DNA of 64,000 nucleotides from Anaeroplasma bactoclasticum (lineage in GTDB: Bacteria > Bacillota_I > Bacilli_A > Acholeplasmatales > Anaeroplasmataceae): NCBI GenBank assembly GCA_023663825.1, contig JAMPGQ010000004.1:1-64000 (forward strand), read 5' to 3'. The position numbers were made by a program, and so were the translations under genes. Positions 27,670 to 36,467 of this stretch are shown piece after piece; position 1 is the first letter of the stretch, and every line of letters starts with the position of its first letter. Below the pieces are notes generated by a model. That model had not been told where the DNA came from, did not search any database, and saw only the letters and a program-made list of their open reading frames with translations.

Positions 27670-27738
27670 GTTTCAAAAAAAGGTTTTTTAAAAAAATATT
27701 ATTCGGTTTTTTTGATTTTTTTGAAAAAATATTTTTAA
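27670..27738. other. A/T-tract region
   Basis: Runs of A and T without a clear stem, between the opp1 regulatory region and the stop of the small membrane protein. It may bend DNA or assist termination of the upstream gene; nothing more can be read from it. Confidence 0.4.
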
Positions 27739-28146
27739 TTAAAGCAAACAAAATAAAATTATTGTTATAATAAGAAGTAACACTCCATAACCAAAATAAG
27801 GAATAAAATGGAATAACTTGCCTTTTTTCTTTTCTTCTTTTACTGCTAAATAATCCTGATACTTACTAGGAAGTGGAGCATCTCGTTTAAACATACTTGC
27901 CACACGGCAAGAAAGATAATGCCCAATATAAGAAATTCCATTCATTGCCCCAAAGTAAGATAATAAAGAAAGTAAACCTATACCAAAATTTATTCCTGTT
28001 GCTGCAAAAAATGCATCACAATAATGAACTAAAACAGAAAAACCTCTTATGCTTAACACCACAAGAATAAATGCAACGTTAAAAAGAAATAAAATGATAT
28101 ATTTCTTCCAAAAGGTTTGAAAATGGATTTGAATTTTCCTAAACAT
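27739..28146 (-). CDS. small membrane protein, possibly DUF3899-like
   Basis: 135 residues from the ATG at 28146. A GTG 12 bases earlier is part of the ribosome site AAAGGTGG. Three hydrophobic segments are visible (about 17-38, 50-72 and 112-134), with a positively charged loop (KYQDYLAVKEEKKKGK) between the second and third, so that loop is probably cytoplasmic. The KYQDY...KEEKKK loop resembles DUF3899 proteins, but weakly. It is a single gene between opp1 and the DUF885 lipoprotein; its function is unknown. Confidence 0.65.
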   Translation of the reverse strand: MFRKIQIHFQTFWKKYIILFLFNVAFILVVLSIRGFSVLVHYCDAFFAATGINFGIGLLSLLSYFGAMNGISYIGHYLSCRVASMFKRDAPLPSKYQDYLAVKEEKKKGKLFHFIPYFGYGVLLLIITIILFCLL

Positions 28147-28218
28147 TTTATTAACCACCTTTCATTTATTAATATTTATACCATATTTTAATGTATAACA
28201 AAAGTAAAAGTTTTTAAA

Positions 28219-28267
28219 AAAGCCCCTCAAACAGACTTTCTAAAGAATCTTGTCTGTTTGAGAGGCT
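28219..28267 (-). terminator. terminator of the DUF885 lipoprotein gene
   Basis: A 16-bp stem with one mismatch (28221-28236 with 28252-28267), followed on the minus strand by a run of six T. Confidence 0.88.
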
Positions 28268-28281
28268 AAAGTAATGATACA

Positions 28282-30834
28282 TTAGGACTCTATGCCAAAT
28301 TTATGACACTTATCTTTTATATACTCATCGTATAATTTTTGTAATTCTCCTAAATTAATCCAGCCTTTAGATAAAATCATTTCGTTAAATTCAATTTCAT
28401 TATAAGCGGATTTTAAAATACTCTTAGCATCATCATGAAGCTTCATAAAGAAATACTTTCCATATCCATAAGCAGCATAGGAAACTGGAGTTTCAATCAA
28501 TAAATCATAAATTTCTTGAGCCATAGAGGAATTATATCCCAATTGGTCCATATAGCTTGCAACCTTATTTACACTCCAATGCTCATAGTGAATACCAACA
28601 TCAACTCTAGTTTCAAATAGAAATTTCGTTTGATGATCTGCAATTAAATACTTCATCACATCAATAAATTTCTCATCTTGACTATTTTCTAATGCATATT
28701 CATATAGCTTCAACTCAACATAGGTTGCCCATCCTTCAGCATGAGCTGTATTCGTCATAATTTTGCTAATATTATGAATATCTAATTGTTTAGAATAAAC
28801 ATATGCATATAAATGACCTGGATAGCCTTCATGGGACATCGTGCCTAAGACATCATTTGTATCTCCTAATTTCACTGGGTTCAAGGTGATAACCTCTTGA
28901 TCTACATTGTCTAAAGCAGACTTCATATAATAGGCAACTGCATTAGAAACCTTGGCAGAAGCTTCATCCATTTCCTTAATCGAAATATTTGGAGTGGTTA
29001 ACAAATCTGGTACAATCGTCTTTGAAAATTCTTTTAAATATGTAAGCATCTCCTGTGGTGTTCCTTTAAAAATCACTGCATTACTTAACATCTTTTCAAA
29101 CTGCGTATAGGACTTAATATTATATTTACTATATAATTCTACTTGAACATTAGCAAGCTCTAATGAGGTATTAATTAAGGCATCATTTACCTCTTTTATA
29201 TATTTTGTAATATCAAAGTTTTCTAATCCTAATAAATCCTTTAAATCCTTAACAAAAATATCCGCACCATCTTCATAAGCTGCTAAATACCCTGTCTTGT
29301 CCGCTTCTAATTTTCCTATTTGTGCCTCTAAACCATCAAATAAAGCTTGAACACCCACCATAAAATTATCTTTAAAGCCAGAAGTAACCTGATTACAGTA
29401 TTCTGTTTTTTGTAAATCTGTCAAAAAATCTAAGCCTTGAATCTTAGAGGTGAGTATTTCGACTAAATAATACTGTCCACCATTTTTTTGGGAGTCTAAA
29501 ACATCCTTTAAATAATCTTGCATAGAACGGATTGTAAAGTCTGATAATGCATACCCTCTTGTAGCACGATCCTCTACATATTGAACGTAAGAAGAAAATG
29601 CTTCCTTTGTAGAATTGATGAGACTAATCATTTCTTTTACATTTAATTCGTCTCTTAAACTATAGGCCTCAATATACGTTCCAAAATCAGCTACATATCC
29701 ACCAAATTGATCCACATAATGCAATTTCTTATAATCAATATCTGTAATTAAGGCAGAAGCCTTACAATCTAAAAGAAAAGCAAAAATTTGCTGATATGCT
29801 ATCATTTGACGATTACTTAATTTTTCTTTGTCAAATGCCTCTAACTCTTCTAAAAGTAGAGAGTAATATTCTAATTCTTCTTTCTGATCTTCTAGCGTAA
29901 ATGCAGAAGAATATGTATAAAATTTTGGATTTTCTACACGAAGCAAACTAAAGTTTTCCGGATGCTCACAAAAAATATTAATAGAGATAGCATCTCCTTC
30001 TAAATAGCTTACAAAGAAATCATCTAAATATGCTTCAAATAAAGCATCATCTAAATTATCAATCGATAAAATCGCACGATGTTGCTCTATAACTTCCCCT
30101 GAAGCATTTTTTATCGTTGCTAGCGCATAATACTTGCCTTTAGTAGTTCCCGTATTGTTCTTATATTCTACACTATACCCTGCTGGAAGTTCGCCTTTTA
30201 AAAGCAATTGCTTTTCGCTACCATCAGCAACAAAGCTTTCATTTTCAAAGGAAATTCCTAAGATGCTTTCCTTTACCTCTAGTTGAATTTTAATATGATT
30301 GCTTTCAAGATAGTGTTTACTTTTCTTTGCGTAAACCTCTAGTTCATATGTACCAGGCTTTTCATATATATATGAAGTATCAATGACTTTTCCATTAGAT
30401 TTTACTTCAATATGAAGCTCCTGTTCTTTATTGTTCAGCTGATAAGAAAATCTATCCTCTAACGTATTTGCCAATGCAACCTGTGAAGCATCTGCAGATA
30501 GTGTAGATGCTAAATGATTGATTGTCATCTTAGCATTAAGAATTCTTCTTTTCTTATTTTCTGTAACCACATTAGCTACAACAGTATATACTCCTGGTTC
30601 AGTTTGGTAATTATTCGTATAATCAACCCTTGCTCCTTCAGGAAGATGATCTACTACAATAGAATGCTTTTCTCCATCATAATCAAAGACCTTATCTTCA
30701 AATATGACATCTTCTAATGTATAAACCACATTTTCCTCTTTTGATTGTTCCGTACAAGAGCTTAAATAAAGCCCTACGAAAGTAAAAGAGAAAACCAAGA
30801 AAAAGCATAAAATAATTCTTTTAATTTTTTTCAT
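28282..30834 (-). CDS. DUF885-family peptidase-like lipoprotein with N-terminal Ig/MBG-like domains
   Basis: 850 residues. The signal peptide ends in LSSC (Cys at 27), so it is a lipoprotein. Residues about 40-260 hold two MBG/Ig-like beta domains (motifs DYDGEKHSI...VDYTNNYQT...GVYTV and DGSEKQLLL...VEYKNNTGT...GKYYA), with another beta segment between them. The rest is a DUF885 domain of mainly helices with the HEGYPGH motif near 667 and HAEGWATYVE about 45 residues later. The motif resembles metallopeptidase zinc sites, and the family is thought to be hydrolytic. Surface peptide cleavage feeding the Opp importers is plausible but inferred. A cre-like site lies upstream. Confidence 0.85.
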   Translation of the reverse strand: MKKIKRIILCFFLVFSFTFVGLYLSSCTEQSKEENVVYTLEDVIFEDKVFDYDGEKHSIVVDHLPEGARVDYTNNYQTEPGVYTVVANVVTENKKRRILNAKMTINHLASTLSADASQVALANTLEDRFSYQLNNKEQELHIEVKSNGKVIDTSYIYEKPGTYELEVYAKKSKHYLESNHIKIQLEVKESILGISFENESFVADGSEKQLLLKGELPAGYSVEYKNNTGTTKGKYYALATIKNASGEVIEQHRAILSIDNLDDALFEAYLDDFFVSYLEGDAISINIFCEHPENFSLLRVENPKFYTYSSAFTLEDQKEELEYYSLLLEELEAFDKEKLSNRQMIAYQQIFAFLLDCKASALITDIDYKKLHYVDQFGGYVADFGTYIEAYSLRDELNVKEMISLINSTKEAFSSYVQYVEDRATRGYALSDFTIRSMQDYLKDVLDSQKNGGQYYLVEILTSKIQGLDFLTDLQKTEYCNQVTSGFKDNFMVGVQALFDGLEAQIGKLEADKTGYLAAYEDGADIFVKDLKDLLGLENFDITKYIKEVNDALINTSLELANVQVELYSKYNIKSYTQFEKMLSNAVIFKGTPQEMLTYLKEFSKTIVPDLLTTPNISIKEMDEASAKVSNAVAYYMKSALDNVDQEVITLNPVKLGDTNDVLGTMSHEGYPGHLYAYVYSKQLDIHNISKIMTNTAHAEGWATYVELKLYEYALENSQDEKFIDVMKYLIADHQTKFLFETRVDVGIHYEHWSVNKVASYMDQLGYNSSMAQEIYDLLIETPVSYAAYGYGKYFFMKLHDDAKSILKSAYNEIEFNEMILSKGWINLGELQKLYDEYIKDKCHKFGIES

Positions 30835-30908
30835 AATAACACCTCGTGCTTTATATTATAACTACTTTTACATAAAAATGAAATAATTTTCAAAAACTTA
30901 AAACAAAA

Positions 30909-30922
30909 TGTAAACGCTTTAA
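30909..30922. promoter_or_regulatory. cre-like site upstream of the DUF885 lipoprotein
   Basis: TGTAAACGCTTTAA has one mismatch to the cre consensus and matches the site before opp1 at 13 of 14 positions. A -10 element TATAAT lies at 30860-30855 on the minus strand, placing the site centre at about -67, nearly the same distance as in opp1. Confidence 0.5.
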
Positions 30923-30982
30923 CGCACACTTTTTATAAGATGATACTTTTTTATAAGCCAAAAAGAATAAGGGATTATATCT

Positions 30983-31306
30983 TTAATCCCTTAGCTTTTC
31001 ATTTATCTTGCTTTCAATTCTTTTTGCTATAGTTTGAAGTAAATCATTTGCTTCTTCTAATAATTCTACATATTCTTCAACAAAAGGAAAATCTAATATC
31101 CATTCATTTAGCTCATCATAGTCCTTCTTATAAAGGGCATATTGCTTTGATTGCTGAAATTCTTTAGCAGAAGCCATCTGCTTTTGTATAGATTTTAATC
31201 GTTGAATTGCAGTATTTAATTCTTTATCAGAATCAAGAACTCGTTCTAATTCTTTTATTCTTTGGACAAGTGGTAGTGAAATAATTGCTTGCTTTAGATC
31301 ATTCAC
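30983..31306 (-). CDS. ymcA: YlbF/YmcA family protein
   Basis: 107 residues, wholly helical, from the GTG at 31306, which is well placed after AGGTGAG (a GTG at 31315 lies inside that site). The segment IQRLKSIQKQMASAKEFQQ and the closing helix match Bacillus YmcA, which with YlbF and YaaT forms a complex that affects RNA processing by RNase Y, competence and biofilms. As in Bacillus it follows miaB, here overlapping it by 8 bases. Confidence 0.85.
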   Translation of the reverse strand: MNDLKQAIISLPLVQRIKELERVLDSDKELNTAIQRLKSIQKQMASAKEFQQSKQYALYKKDYDELNEWILDFPFVEEYVELLEEANDLLQTIAKRIESKINEKLRD

Positions 31307-32741
31307 AAAGCTCACCTATCATAAACCAAGTTTTAGCTTCTGTAATTTTTACTTTTACAAGCTTACCTATTAATGATAAATCATCACATTTAAAATGTGT
31401 AAGCTTTAAATGTGGTGTATATCCACACATCATACCATCTCCATTTTTAGATGGTCCATCCACTAACACCTCTACTACTTGATTTAAGAAACGCTTATGC
31501 CCCTCTAAATAGCCTTGATTTATATACCTATTTAATTCCTCAAGTCTTCTATGCTTTAAAGCATCTGTAACCTCATCTGGCATACTTGCAGCTGGAGTGC
31601 CCTCACGTTTAGAGTAGATAAAAGTAAACGCTCCTTCAAACTTCGCATTTAAAACAAGCTTTATTGTATTTTCAAATTGTTCTTTTGTTTCATTAGGAAA
31701 GCCTACAATAATATCTGTTGTTAAAGCAATATCAGGAACAAGTTCTTTTAGCCTGTTTACTTTCTTCATATATTCATCATAGGTATATTTACGATTCATT
31801 CTTCTTAATATTTCATCATCACCTGATTGGACTGGCAAATGTAATTGTGGCATAACGCTTTTACAATCTTTCATAGCCTGCATCGTCTTTTCATCTAAAT
31901 CTTTGGGATGAGAGGTAGTATATCGAATACGCTTAATTCCTGTTTTATCTAAATCATATAACAAATCTCCAAAGGTATAATCTCCTTCTAAATCCTTTCC
32001 ATAGGCATTAACATTTTGGCCCAATAAGGTAATTTCAACATAGCCTAAAGAAACAAGCTCTAAAACTTCCTTTATGATGTCTTCTTTTGCTCTGCTTCTT
32101 TCTCTACCTCGAGTATAGGGTACAATACAATAGGTACAAAATTCATCACAGCCATACATAATGTTTACCCACGCCTTATGATGAGATTCTCTTATCTTAG
32201 GAGCATCCTCCAAAATTTCTCCTTCACTAGAGATAACTTCAACCACCTTTGCCTTACTCATATAAGCCTCATATAAAAGTTTTGGCAAATGATTTTTATT
32301 ATGTGTTCCTATAACTAAATCAATAAAGCTATAGGATTCTAATATTTTATTTGTAGCATTTTCTTCTTGAGGCATACAACCTGCAATTCCAACTAACATA
32401 TCTGGATTTTCCCGTTTCTTACCCTTAAGCTGTCCTAACACTCCCCAAATACGTTGTTCAGCATTTTCACGGATAGCACAGGTATTTAAAATGACTAAAT
32501 CTGCACTCATAGGATCCTTTGATTTTGTATACCCAATTTGTTCTAAAATTCCTGCCATAACCTCGCTATCTGCTTCATTGCCTTGACAGCCATAGGTAAA
32601 GATAGCATACGTTTTATTGACACCTAGATTTTTATACTTTTCCTCTAAAGTATATCTTACAGTTTGAATTGTTTTATTTTTACGCATTCTTGCATCCTTT
32701 AAGGATGGCAATGCTAATTTTATATTTTTCACATAAATCAC
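31299..32741 (-). CDS. miaB: tRNA-2-methylthio-N6-dimethylallyladenosine synthase
   Basis: 480 residues. The first iron-sulfur site uses Cys in TYGCQGNEADSE, NTCAIRENAEQR and AGCMPQEE. The radical-SAM site is CDEFCTYCIVPYTRGRERSR (about residues 200-219), and a TRAM domain closes the protein. It methylthiolates A37 of tRNAs reading UNN codons. The GTG start at 32741 has a poor ribosome site, but the segment LPSLKDAR after it matches the Bacillus N-terminus (PPSLKDAK), so this start or the GTG nine bases later is preferred over the ATG at 32687. Confidence 0.95.
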   Translation of the reverse strand: MIYVKNIKLALPSLKDARMRKNKTIQTVRYTLEEKYKNLGVNKTYAIFTYGCQGNEADSEVMAGILEQIGYTKSKDPMSADLVILNTCAIRENAEQRIWGVLGQLKGKKRENPDMLVGIAGCMPQEENATNKILESYSFIDLVIGTHNKNHLPKLLYEAYMSKAKVVEVISSEGEILEDAPKIRESHHKAWVNIMYGCDEFCTYCIVPYTRGRERSRAKEDIIKEVLELVSLGYVEITLLGQNVNAYGKDLEGDYTFGDLLYDLDKTGIKRIRYTTSHPKDLDEKTMQAMKDCKSVMPQLHLPVQSGDDEILRRMNRKYTYDEYMKKVNRLKELVPDIALTTDIIVGFPNETKEQFENTIKLVLNAKFEGAFTFIYSKREGTPAASMPDEVTDALKHRRLEELNRYINQGYLEGHKRFLNQVVEVLVDGPSKNGDGMMCGYTPHLKLTHFKCDDLSLIGKLVKVKITEAKTWFMIGELCE

Positions 32742-32806
32742 CTAATGCGTATTATATACCAAAAGCAACTATAATTCAAATAAAGAAATGAAAATGCAAA
32801 ATTATA

Positions 32807-32835
32807 TTGCATTTTACGGTTAAAAAAATTATAAT
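32807..32835 (+). promoter_or_regulatory. promoter of trpS
   Basis: TTGCAT (32807-32812), 17 bases, TATAAT (32830-32835); transcription should begin near 32842, the first base of the T-box. Confidence 0.7.
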
Positions 32836-32840
32836 AAAAA

Positions 32841-33024
32841 TAGTACTTGAAGAAGTCCCTTTTATAAGCGAATGATGGATAGTGAGAGCATCAATATACT
32901 TCTTTTTAGGAATTGGTTTAGTTTTTTATAAAAGAGCTAATGAATATTCATTAGAAGTAAGGTGGCACCGCGCAAATGTTTTTGCGTCCTTATGATTTTT
33001 CATATAGGACGCTTTTATTTTTTT
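32841..33024 (+). promoter_or_regulatory. T-box leader of trpS with terminator
   Basis: The invariant T-box sequence AAGGTGGCACCGCG is at 32959-32972. The terminator stem pairs 32984-32995 with about 33000-33012 and is followed by a T-rich run to 33024. Stem I can be drawn from 32851-32856 with 32898-32903, enclosing the apical loop GGATAGTGAGAG. TGG at 32914-32916, in the context GAATTGG, is the best candidate for the specifier codon, fitting tryptophan. Uncharged tRNA-Trp would bind and prevent termination. Confidence 0.9.
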
Positions 33025-33039
33025 GAAAGGAATGATATT

Positions 33040-34023
33040 ATGAAAAGAATGTTAAGTGGTATTAAACCAACAGGACAATTAACCTTAGGAAACTATATAG
33101 GAGCAATCAAGCAATTTATAACCTATCAAGATGAATATGAAATGATTGTATTTATTGCCGACCTACATGCTTTAACTTTACCAATTGATCCTAAGGAACT
33201 AAGAAAAAACACAAGAGATTTAATCTCAGTTTATTTGGCATGTGGATTAGATCCTAATAAAGTTATATTATTTAAGCAAAGTGATGTCCATGAGCATGCA
33301 GAGCTTGGCTATATTATGGCTTGTAATTCTTATATGGGAGAATTATCTAGAATGACACAATATAAGGATAAAACTCTAAAGATATCTGATAATGGTTCTA
33401 TTCCAACAGGATTATTTATCTATCCAACTCTAATGGCTGCAGATATTCTTCTTTACGATGCAGATTATATTCCCGTAGGCATTGACCAAAAACAACACGT
33501 TGAGCTTACAAGAGACTTAGCAATACGCTTTAATAATCATTACTCTGAAACCTTTATCGTTCCAGAACCAGTACTGGCTAAAACAGGAGCTAAAATCAAT
33601 TCTTTATCTAATCCAGATAAAAAAATGTCTAAGTCTGAATCCGAAAAAGGAACCATCTATTTATTAGAAGATTTAAATATTACTCGTAAAAAAATTATGT
33701 CAGCTGTAACAGATAGTGAAAATGAAATTCGTTATGACATGGAAAATAAGCCTGGCATATCCAACCTTTTAACGATTCTTTCTGCACTTACGAATCAAAC
33801 AATTGATTCATTGGTTAATAAATATAAAGGTTGTGGTTATGGATTGTTTAAAAAGGATGTTGCAGATGTTTTATGTAATGAACTTGAAGCATTACAAAAT
33901 AAGGTTAAAGAAATTCAAGATGGCAATATTATTGAAGAAATACTAAAAAATGGTGCAGATAAAGCATCTTATCTTGCAAGAAAAAAGCTTTCTAAGGTTT
34001 ATCATAAAATAGGCTTAAGATAA
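33040..34023 (+). CDS. trpS: tryptophanyl-tRNA synthetase
   Basis: 327 residues from the ATG at 33040. An in-frame ATG at 32962 lies inside the T-box and is rejected. Class I motifs are present: LGNYIGAI takes the HIGH-motif position (about 17-24) and KMSKSE the KMSKS position (about 195-200). GVDQ-type tryptophan-binding residues appear as PVGIDQKQHVELTRDL. It charges tRNA-Trp and is controlled by the T-box before it. Confidence 0.96.
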   Translation: MKRMLSGIKPTGQLTLGNYIGAIKQFITYQDEYEMIVFIADLHALTLPIDPKELRKNTRDLISVYLACGLDPNKVILFKQSDVHEHAELGYIMACNSYMGELSRMTQYKDKTLKISDNGSIPTGLFIYPTLMAADILLYDADYIPVGIDQKQHVELTRDLAIRFNNHYSETFIVPEPVLAKTGAKINSLSNPDKKMSKSESEKGTIYLLEDLNITRKKIMSAVTDSENEIRYDMENKPGISNLLTILSALTNQTIDSLVNKYKGCGYGLFKKDVADVLCNELEALQNKVKEIQDGNIIEEILKNGADKASYLARKKLSKVYHKIGLR

Positions 34024-34026
34024 AAG

Positions 34027-34069
34027 AAGGGGTTGTTAAGGAAACATCTTAGTTTCTTAACAACCCCTT
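34027..34069. terminator. bidirectional terminator
   Basis: An 18-bp stem with one bulged G (34027-34045 with 34052-34069), between the convergent trpS and yqeY genes. Confidence 0.9.
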
Positions 34070-34072
34070 TAC

Positions 34073-34498
34073 TTAATTATATTCTTTTGCAATTCTGCTG
34101 ACTAAGCCCATATCACATAAGCCATTAAAATTTGTTTTAAAATGCTTCATGACATTAGGTATTTTCTTATCCTCTAGCTTTTCAATTTCTGCACGAATTT
34201 CTACTTCTGTCATCATTTTAGGTAAGAACTTAGATAAAACATTTTTCTGTTGTTCAATTTCATCTACCTTTAAAGGACGATTAGCTTTTTCATATCCTGA
34301 CTTTTCTTCATCTAATTCCTTAATGGTTTTTTGAATAATCCTTAAGCAATCTCCATCGGGTAACTCTTTAGCCCCTAAGCCTTGTTCTATACTTTCTAGT
34401 TTAAATTTTCCATATAAAACAGATAAGATACTTCTTGCTTGCTTATCATGATCCTTTAATGCTTGTATGTTAGCTTTTGCAATATCATCAAATAACAT
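34073..34498 (-). CDS. yqeY: GatB/YqeY domain protein
   Basis: 141 residues. It has the YqeY pattern: an N-terminal helix with KANIQALKDHDKQARSILSVLYGKFK, a second region with IIQKTIKELDEE, and a C-terminal helical part ending in FKTNFNGLCDMGLVSRIAKEYN. The domain resembles the tail of the amidotransferase subunit GatB and is thought to bind tRNA; its exact role is not established. Confidence 0.88.
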   Translation of the reverse strand: MLFDDIAKANIQALKDHDKQARSILSVLYGKFKLESIEQGLGAKELPDGDCLRIIQKTIKELDEEKSGYEKANRPLKVDEIEQQKNVLSKFLPKMMTEVEIRAEIEKLEDKKIPNVMKHFKTNFNGLCDMGLVSRIAKEYN

Positions 34499-34742
34499 AA
34501 ATCTTCCTTCTTTCTTTTAATCAGTGTATAGATATAACCCTATACTTCACTATACTAGGAGGACTAGTCCTCCACAAGTTTTCACGTATGAGTAATAATA
34601 AATGATTTTTTCACTTAATAACCATAAACCTTTACACAAAATAGATAACCCAAAACAAATAAGTCTTAAACCATAAACCTTATTCATCCGCCATTCTTCC
34701 TTAAGATGTTCTAAAAGAGGAGTCATACGCAGGGAAAAGAGA
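34499..34742. other. intergenic region with a 16-base palindrome and a doubtful small frame
   Basis: GGAGGACTAGTCCTCC at 34558-34573 is a perfect palindrome, without a T run. On the minus strand a 45-codon frame (34687-34550) begins after AAGGAAG with workable spacing and codes one hydrophobic segment. It could be a small membrane protein or chance. Confidence 0.4.
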
Positions 34743-35228
34743 TTAAATTTCAATAAAATGCGTTAAATTTGCACGATCAATTGCGACTTGAAGCTTTGCA
34801 ATTGTTGCATAAATTTCTTCTTGTTTTGCTTCTGCTTGTTCTGGGTCATAAACACACTCAGTATATTCTAATACACCATTTGCTGTAATACGACGAGATA
34901 ATTTATCTCTTGCAGCAAGACGAGATACCTGTTCATATTCTAAATTCAACTGAGCTAAATAGACCAATGCTTCTCCAATGGTCATATCAAAACCATCAAC
35001 GACTGTAGTCGTATTTGCTATAGAAAGGACATGCTTGATTTTGCGAATCTTTGCATTAATCTCCTCAATTCCTTTTCTAGTAGCTTCATAATCATATTTT
35101 GAGGCTTGCTTAACTTCACCTTCCTTATATGATATAGTACTTCGATTATTTTCTGTATATAAAAGAATATCTTTTTGTCTTTCCAATTCCTTTATATACT
35201 TCATTGCTTCTGAATTACAAACCTTCAT
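34743..35228 (-). CDS. DIP1984-like (DUF6847) helical protein
   Basis: 161 residues from the ATG at 35228, directly after AGGAGG. The open frame continues 32 codons upstream, but those lack a start signal. The protein is mostly helical and charged. GIEEINAKIRKIKHVLSIANTTT and the closing LQVAIDRANLTHFIEI resemble the INxTNxxT and C-terminal patterns of DIP1984 proteins, whose function is not known to me. No signal peptide or membrane segment is visible. It is a single gene. Confidence 0.6.
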   Translation of the reverse strand: MKVCNSEAMKYIKELERQKDILLYTENNRSTISYKEGEVKQASKYDYEATRKGIEEINAKIRKIKHVLSIANTTTVVDGFDMTIGEALVYLAQLNLEYEQVSRLAARDKLSRRITANGVLEYTECVYDPEQAEAKQEEIYATIAKLQVAIDRANLTHFIEI

Positions 35229-35510
35229 TTTTTTATTCCTCCTAAGTAAATTTATTTTAGCATAAAACAAATGAATTGTTAAGCATTCGATGGAAATATT
35301 TGAGTGAAGAAAAGAAAATTCCATTTTATTTTAAAGAACTAATAGATGAATACTAATCTATTTTTTAAATTTACTAATAAAACAAAAGAGACTACTTCAA
35401 AAGGCGGGGGCCAAAAGTAGTCCTTTTTTTGTGGTATATGTATAAGTCTCTCCTCTTATACATTTATATAACAAATAAACACTCGATTTTATTGGTAAAA
35501 TTTTAAAATT
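35229..35510. other. intergenic region upstream of the DIP1984-like gene
   Basis: 282 bases. Apart from the ribosome site of the DIP1984-like gene and the terminator at 35388-35430, nothing recognisable is present. Confidence 0.5.
35388..35430 (-). terminator. terminator of the sigma/anti-sigma unit
   Basis: An 8-bp stem (35390-35397 with 35415-35422) enclosing a G-rich loop, T-rich on both sides. It lies 81 bases past the anti-sigma stop. Confidence 0.7.
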
Positions 35511-36467
35511 TTATGGAAAAACATATCTTTCTGCTGAAGAATGCGATTCATCAACATTAAAATTATACTTATCGTTTTCAATTTCTACCATCAAAGATCC
35601 ACTCTGGTTTCCTGTATGATAATTTCCACGATATTGATTATTGTTTCCTTGAATTTGAAATTTAAAGTATTCATTTTGAAAATCTACATTCATATAGATT
35701 TCATTATCTTTAAATTCTAAGCTTACTGTTTTACAAATCACATCATTGTTATATACACGGTATTCATAGGAATCATGAGCATTTTCATCACTAGATAAGC
35801 ATACCTTAGCATTCTCATAGCCTAGCATAAAGTTCGTTTTATAAAATCCTTCATCATTTTGAACTGATTCTCCATTAATTAAAAAAGTAGAATCCTTATA
35901 TTCAATAATTCCATTTAATACAACTGTTTTTAATGCAGATGAGCTTTTAATAGATTGCTCATTGAAATAAAATTTACAGAATTCCTCATCATTTAAATTT
36001 GTACTTAAATAGTATTTATACTCTTTCATAGAAGAGTAATACAATTTTGTATTCACCTGATTTAAGTTTAATACAAGATCAACAAAACCTATCGAATTCG
36101 ATAAGGCATCCTCCATTGCAGTATCACTTGCATCTATAGCATTTGTATTGTTTACAAGTGTAGAAAGTAGAGTGACTTGATAAGCATATACAGACTGAAC
36201 CTTATCTAAATCCTTTACCTCCTTATACTCATCATACTGTCCCTTAGGAATCACATTAGAAATTAAGATACTAAAGCAGGTAACAAAAATTAAAAACAAG
36301 AACGCTGGTATGGCAAATCTAAATTTTGAAAGGCTAAAGCTTGTTTTTCTTTCAACCGCATAGTATTCTTCTTGAGGTAGCTTAGATAGGATACTTGACT
36401 TTACATCAGGAATTTCTATCTGGTTTGCTTCTTGAATTAGATTTTTTTTAATACTTCTTTTCCCCAT
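35511..36467 (-). CDS. putative membrane anti-sigma factor
   Basis: 318 residues from the ATG at 36467, spaced 8 bases after AAAGGA; an ATG at 36476 is too close to it. About 45 charged residues inside the cell lead to one membrane segment (about 48-70) and an external region of about 245 residues rich in Ser, Asn and Tyr. No family is recognised. The call rests on topology and on a 20-base overlap with the ECF sigma gene upstream, the standard arrangement for sigma/anti-sigma pairs. The cytoplasmic part should bind the sigma factor; the external part may sense an envelope signal. Confidence 0.65.
   Translation of the reverse strand: MGKRSIKKNLIQEANQIEIPDVKSSILSKLPQEEYYAVERKTSFSLSKFRFAIPAFLFLIFVTCFSILISNVIPKGQYDEYKEVKDLDKVQSVYAYQVTLLSTLVNNTNAIDASDTAMEDALSNSIGFVDLVLNLNQVNTKLYYSSMKEYKYYLSTNLNDEEFCKFYFNEQSIKSSSALKTVVLNGIIEYKDSTFLINGESVQNDEGFYKTNFMLGYENAKVCLSSDENAHDSYEYRVYNNDVICKTVSLEFKDNEIYMNVDFQNEYFKFQIQGNNNQYRGNYHTGNQSGSLMVEIENDKYNFNVDESHSSAERYVFP

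Noticed and set aside
27670-27738. A/T tracts as a terminator of the small membrane protein gene
   Set aside because: No stable stem can be drawn, only runs of A and T.
32962-33039. Longer N-terminus for trpS
   Set aside because: It would translate the T-box core and terminator stem; the ATG at 33040 begins the conserved KRMLSGIKPTG.
34550-34753. 67-codon minus-strand frame after the DIP1984-like gene
   Set aside because: TTG start without ribosome site. Only the inner 45 codons have a possible signal, and nothing supports a family; noted in the intergenic entry instead.
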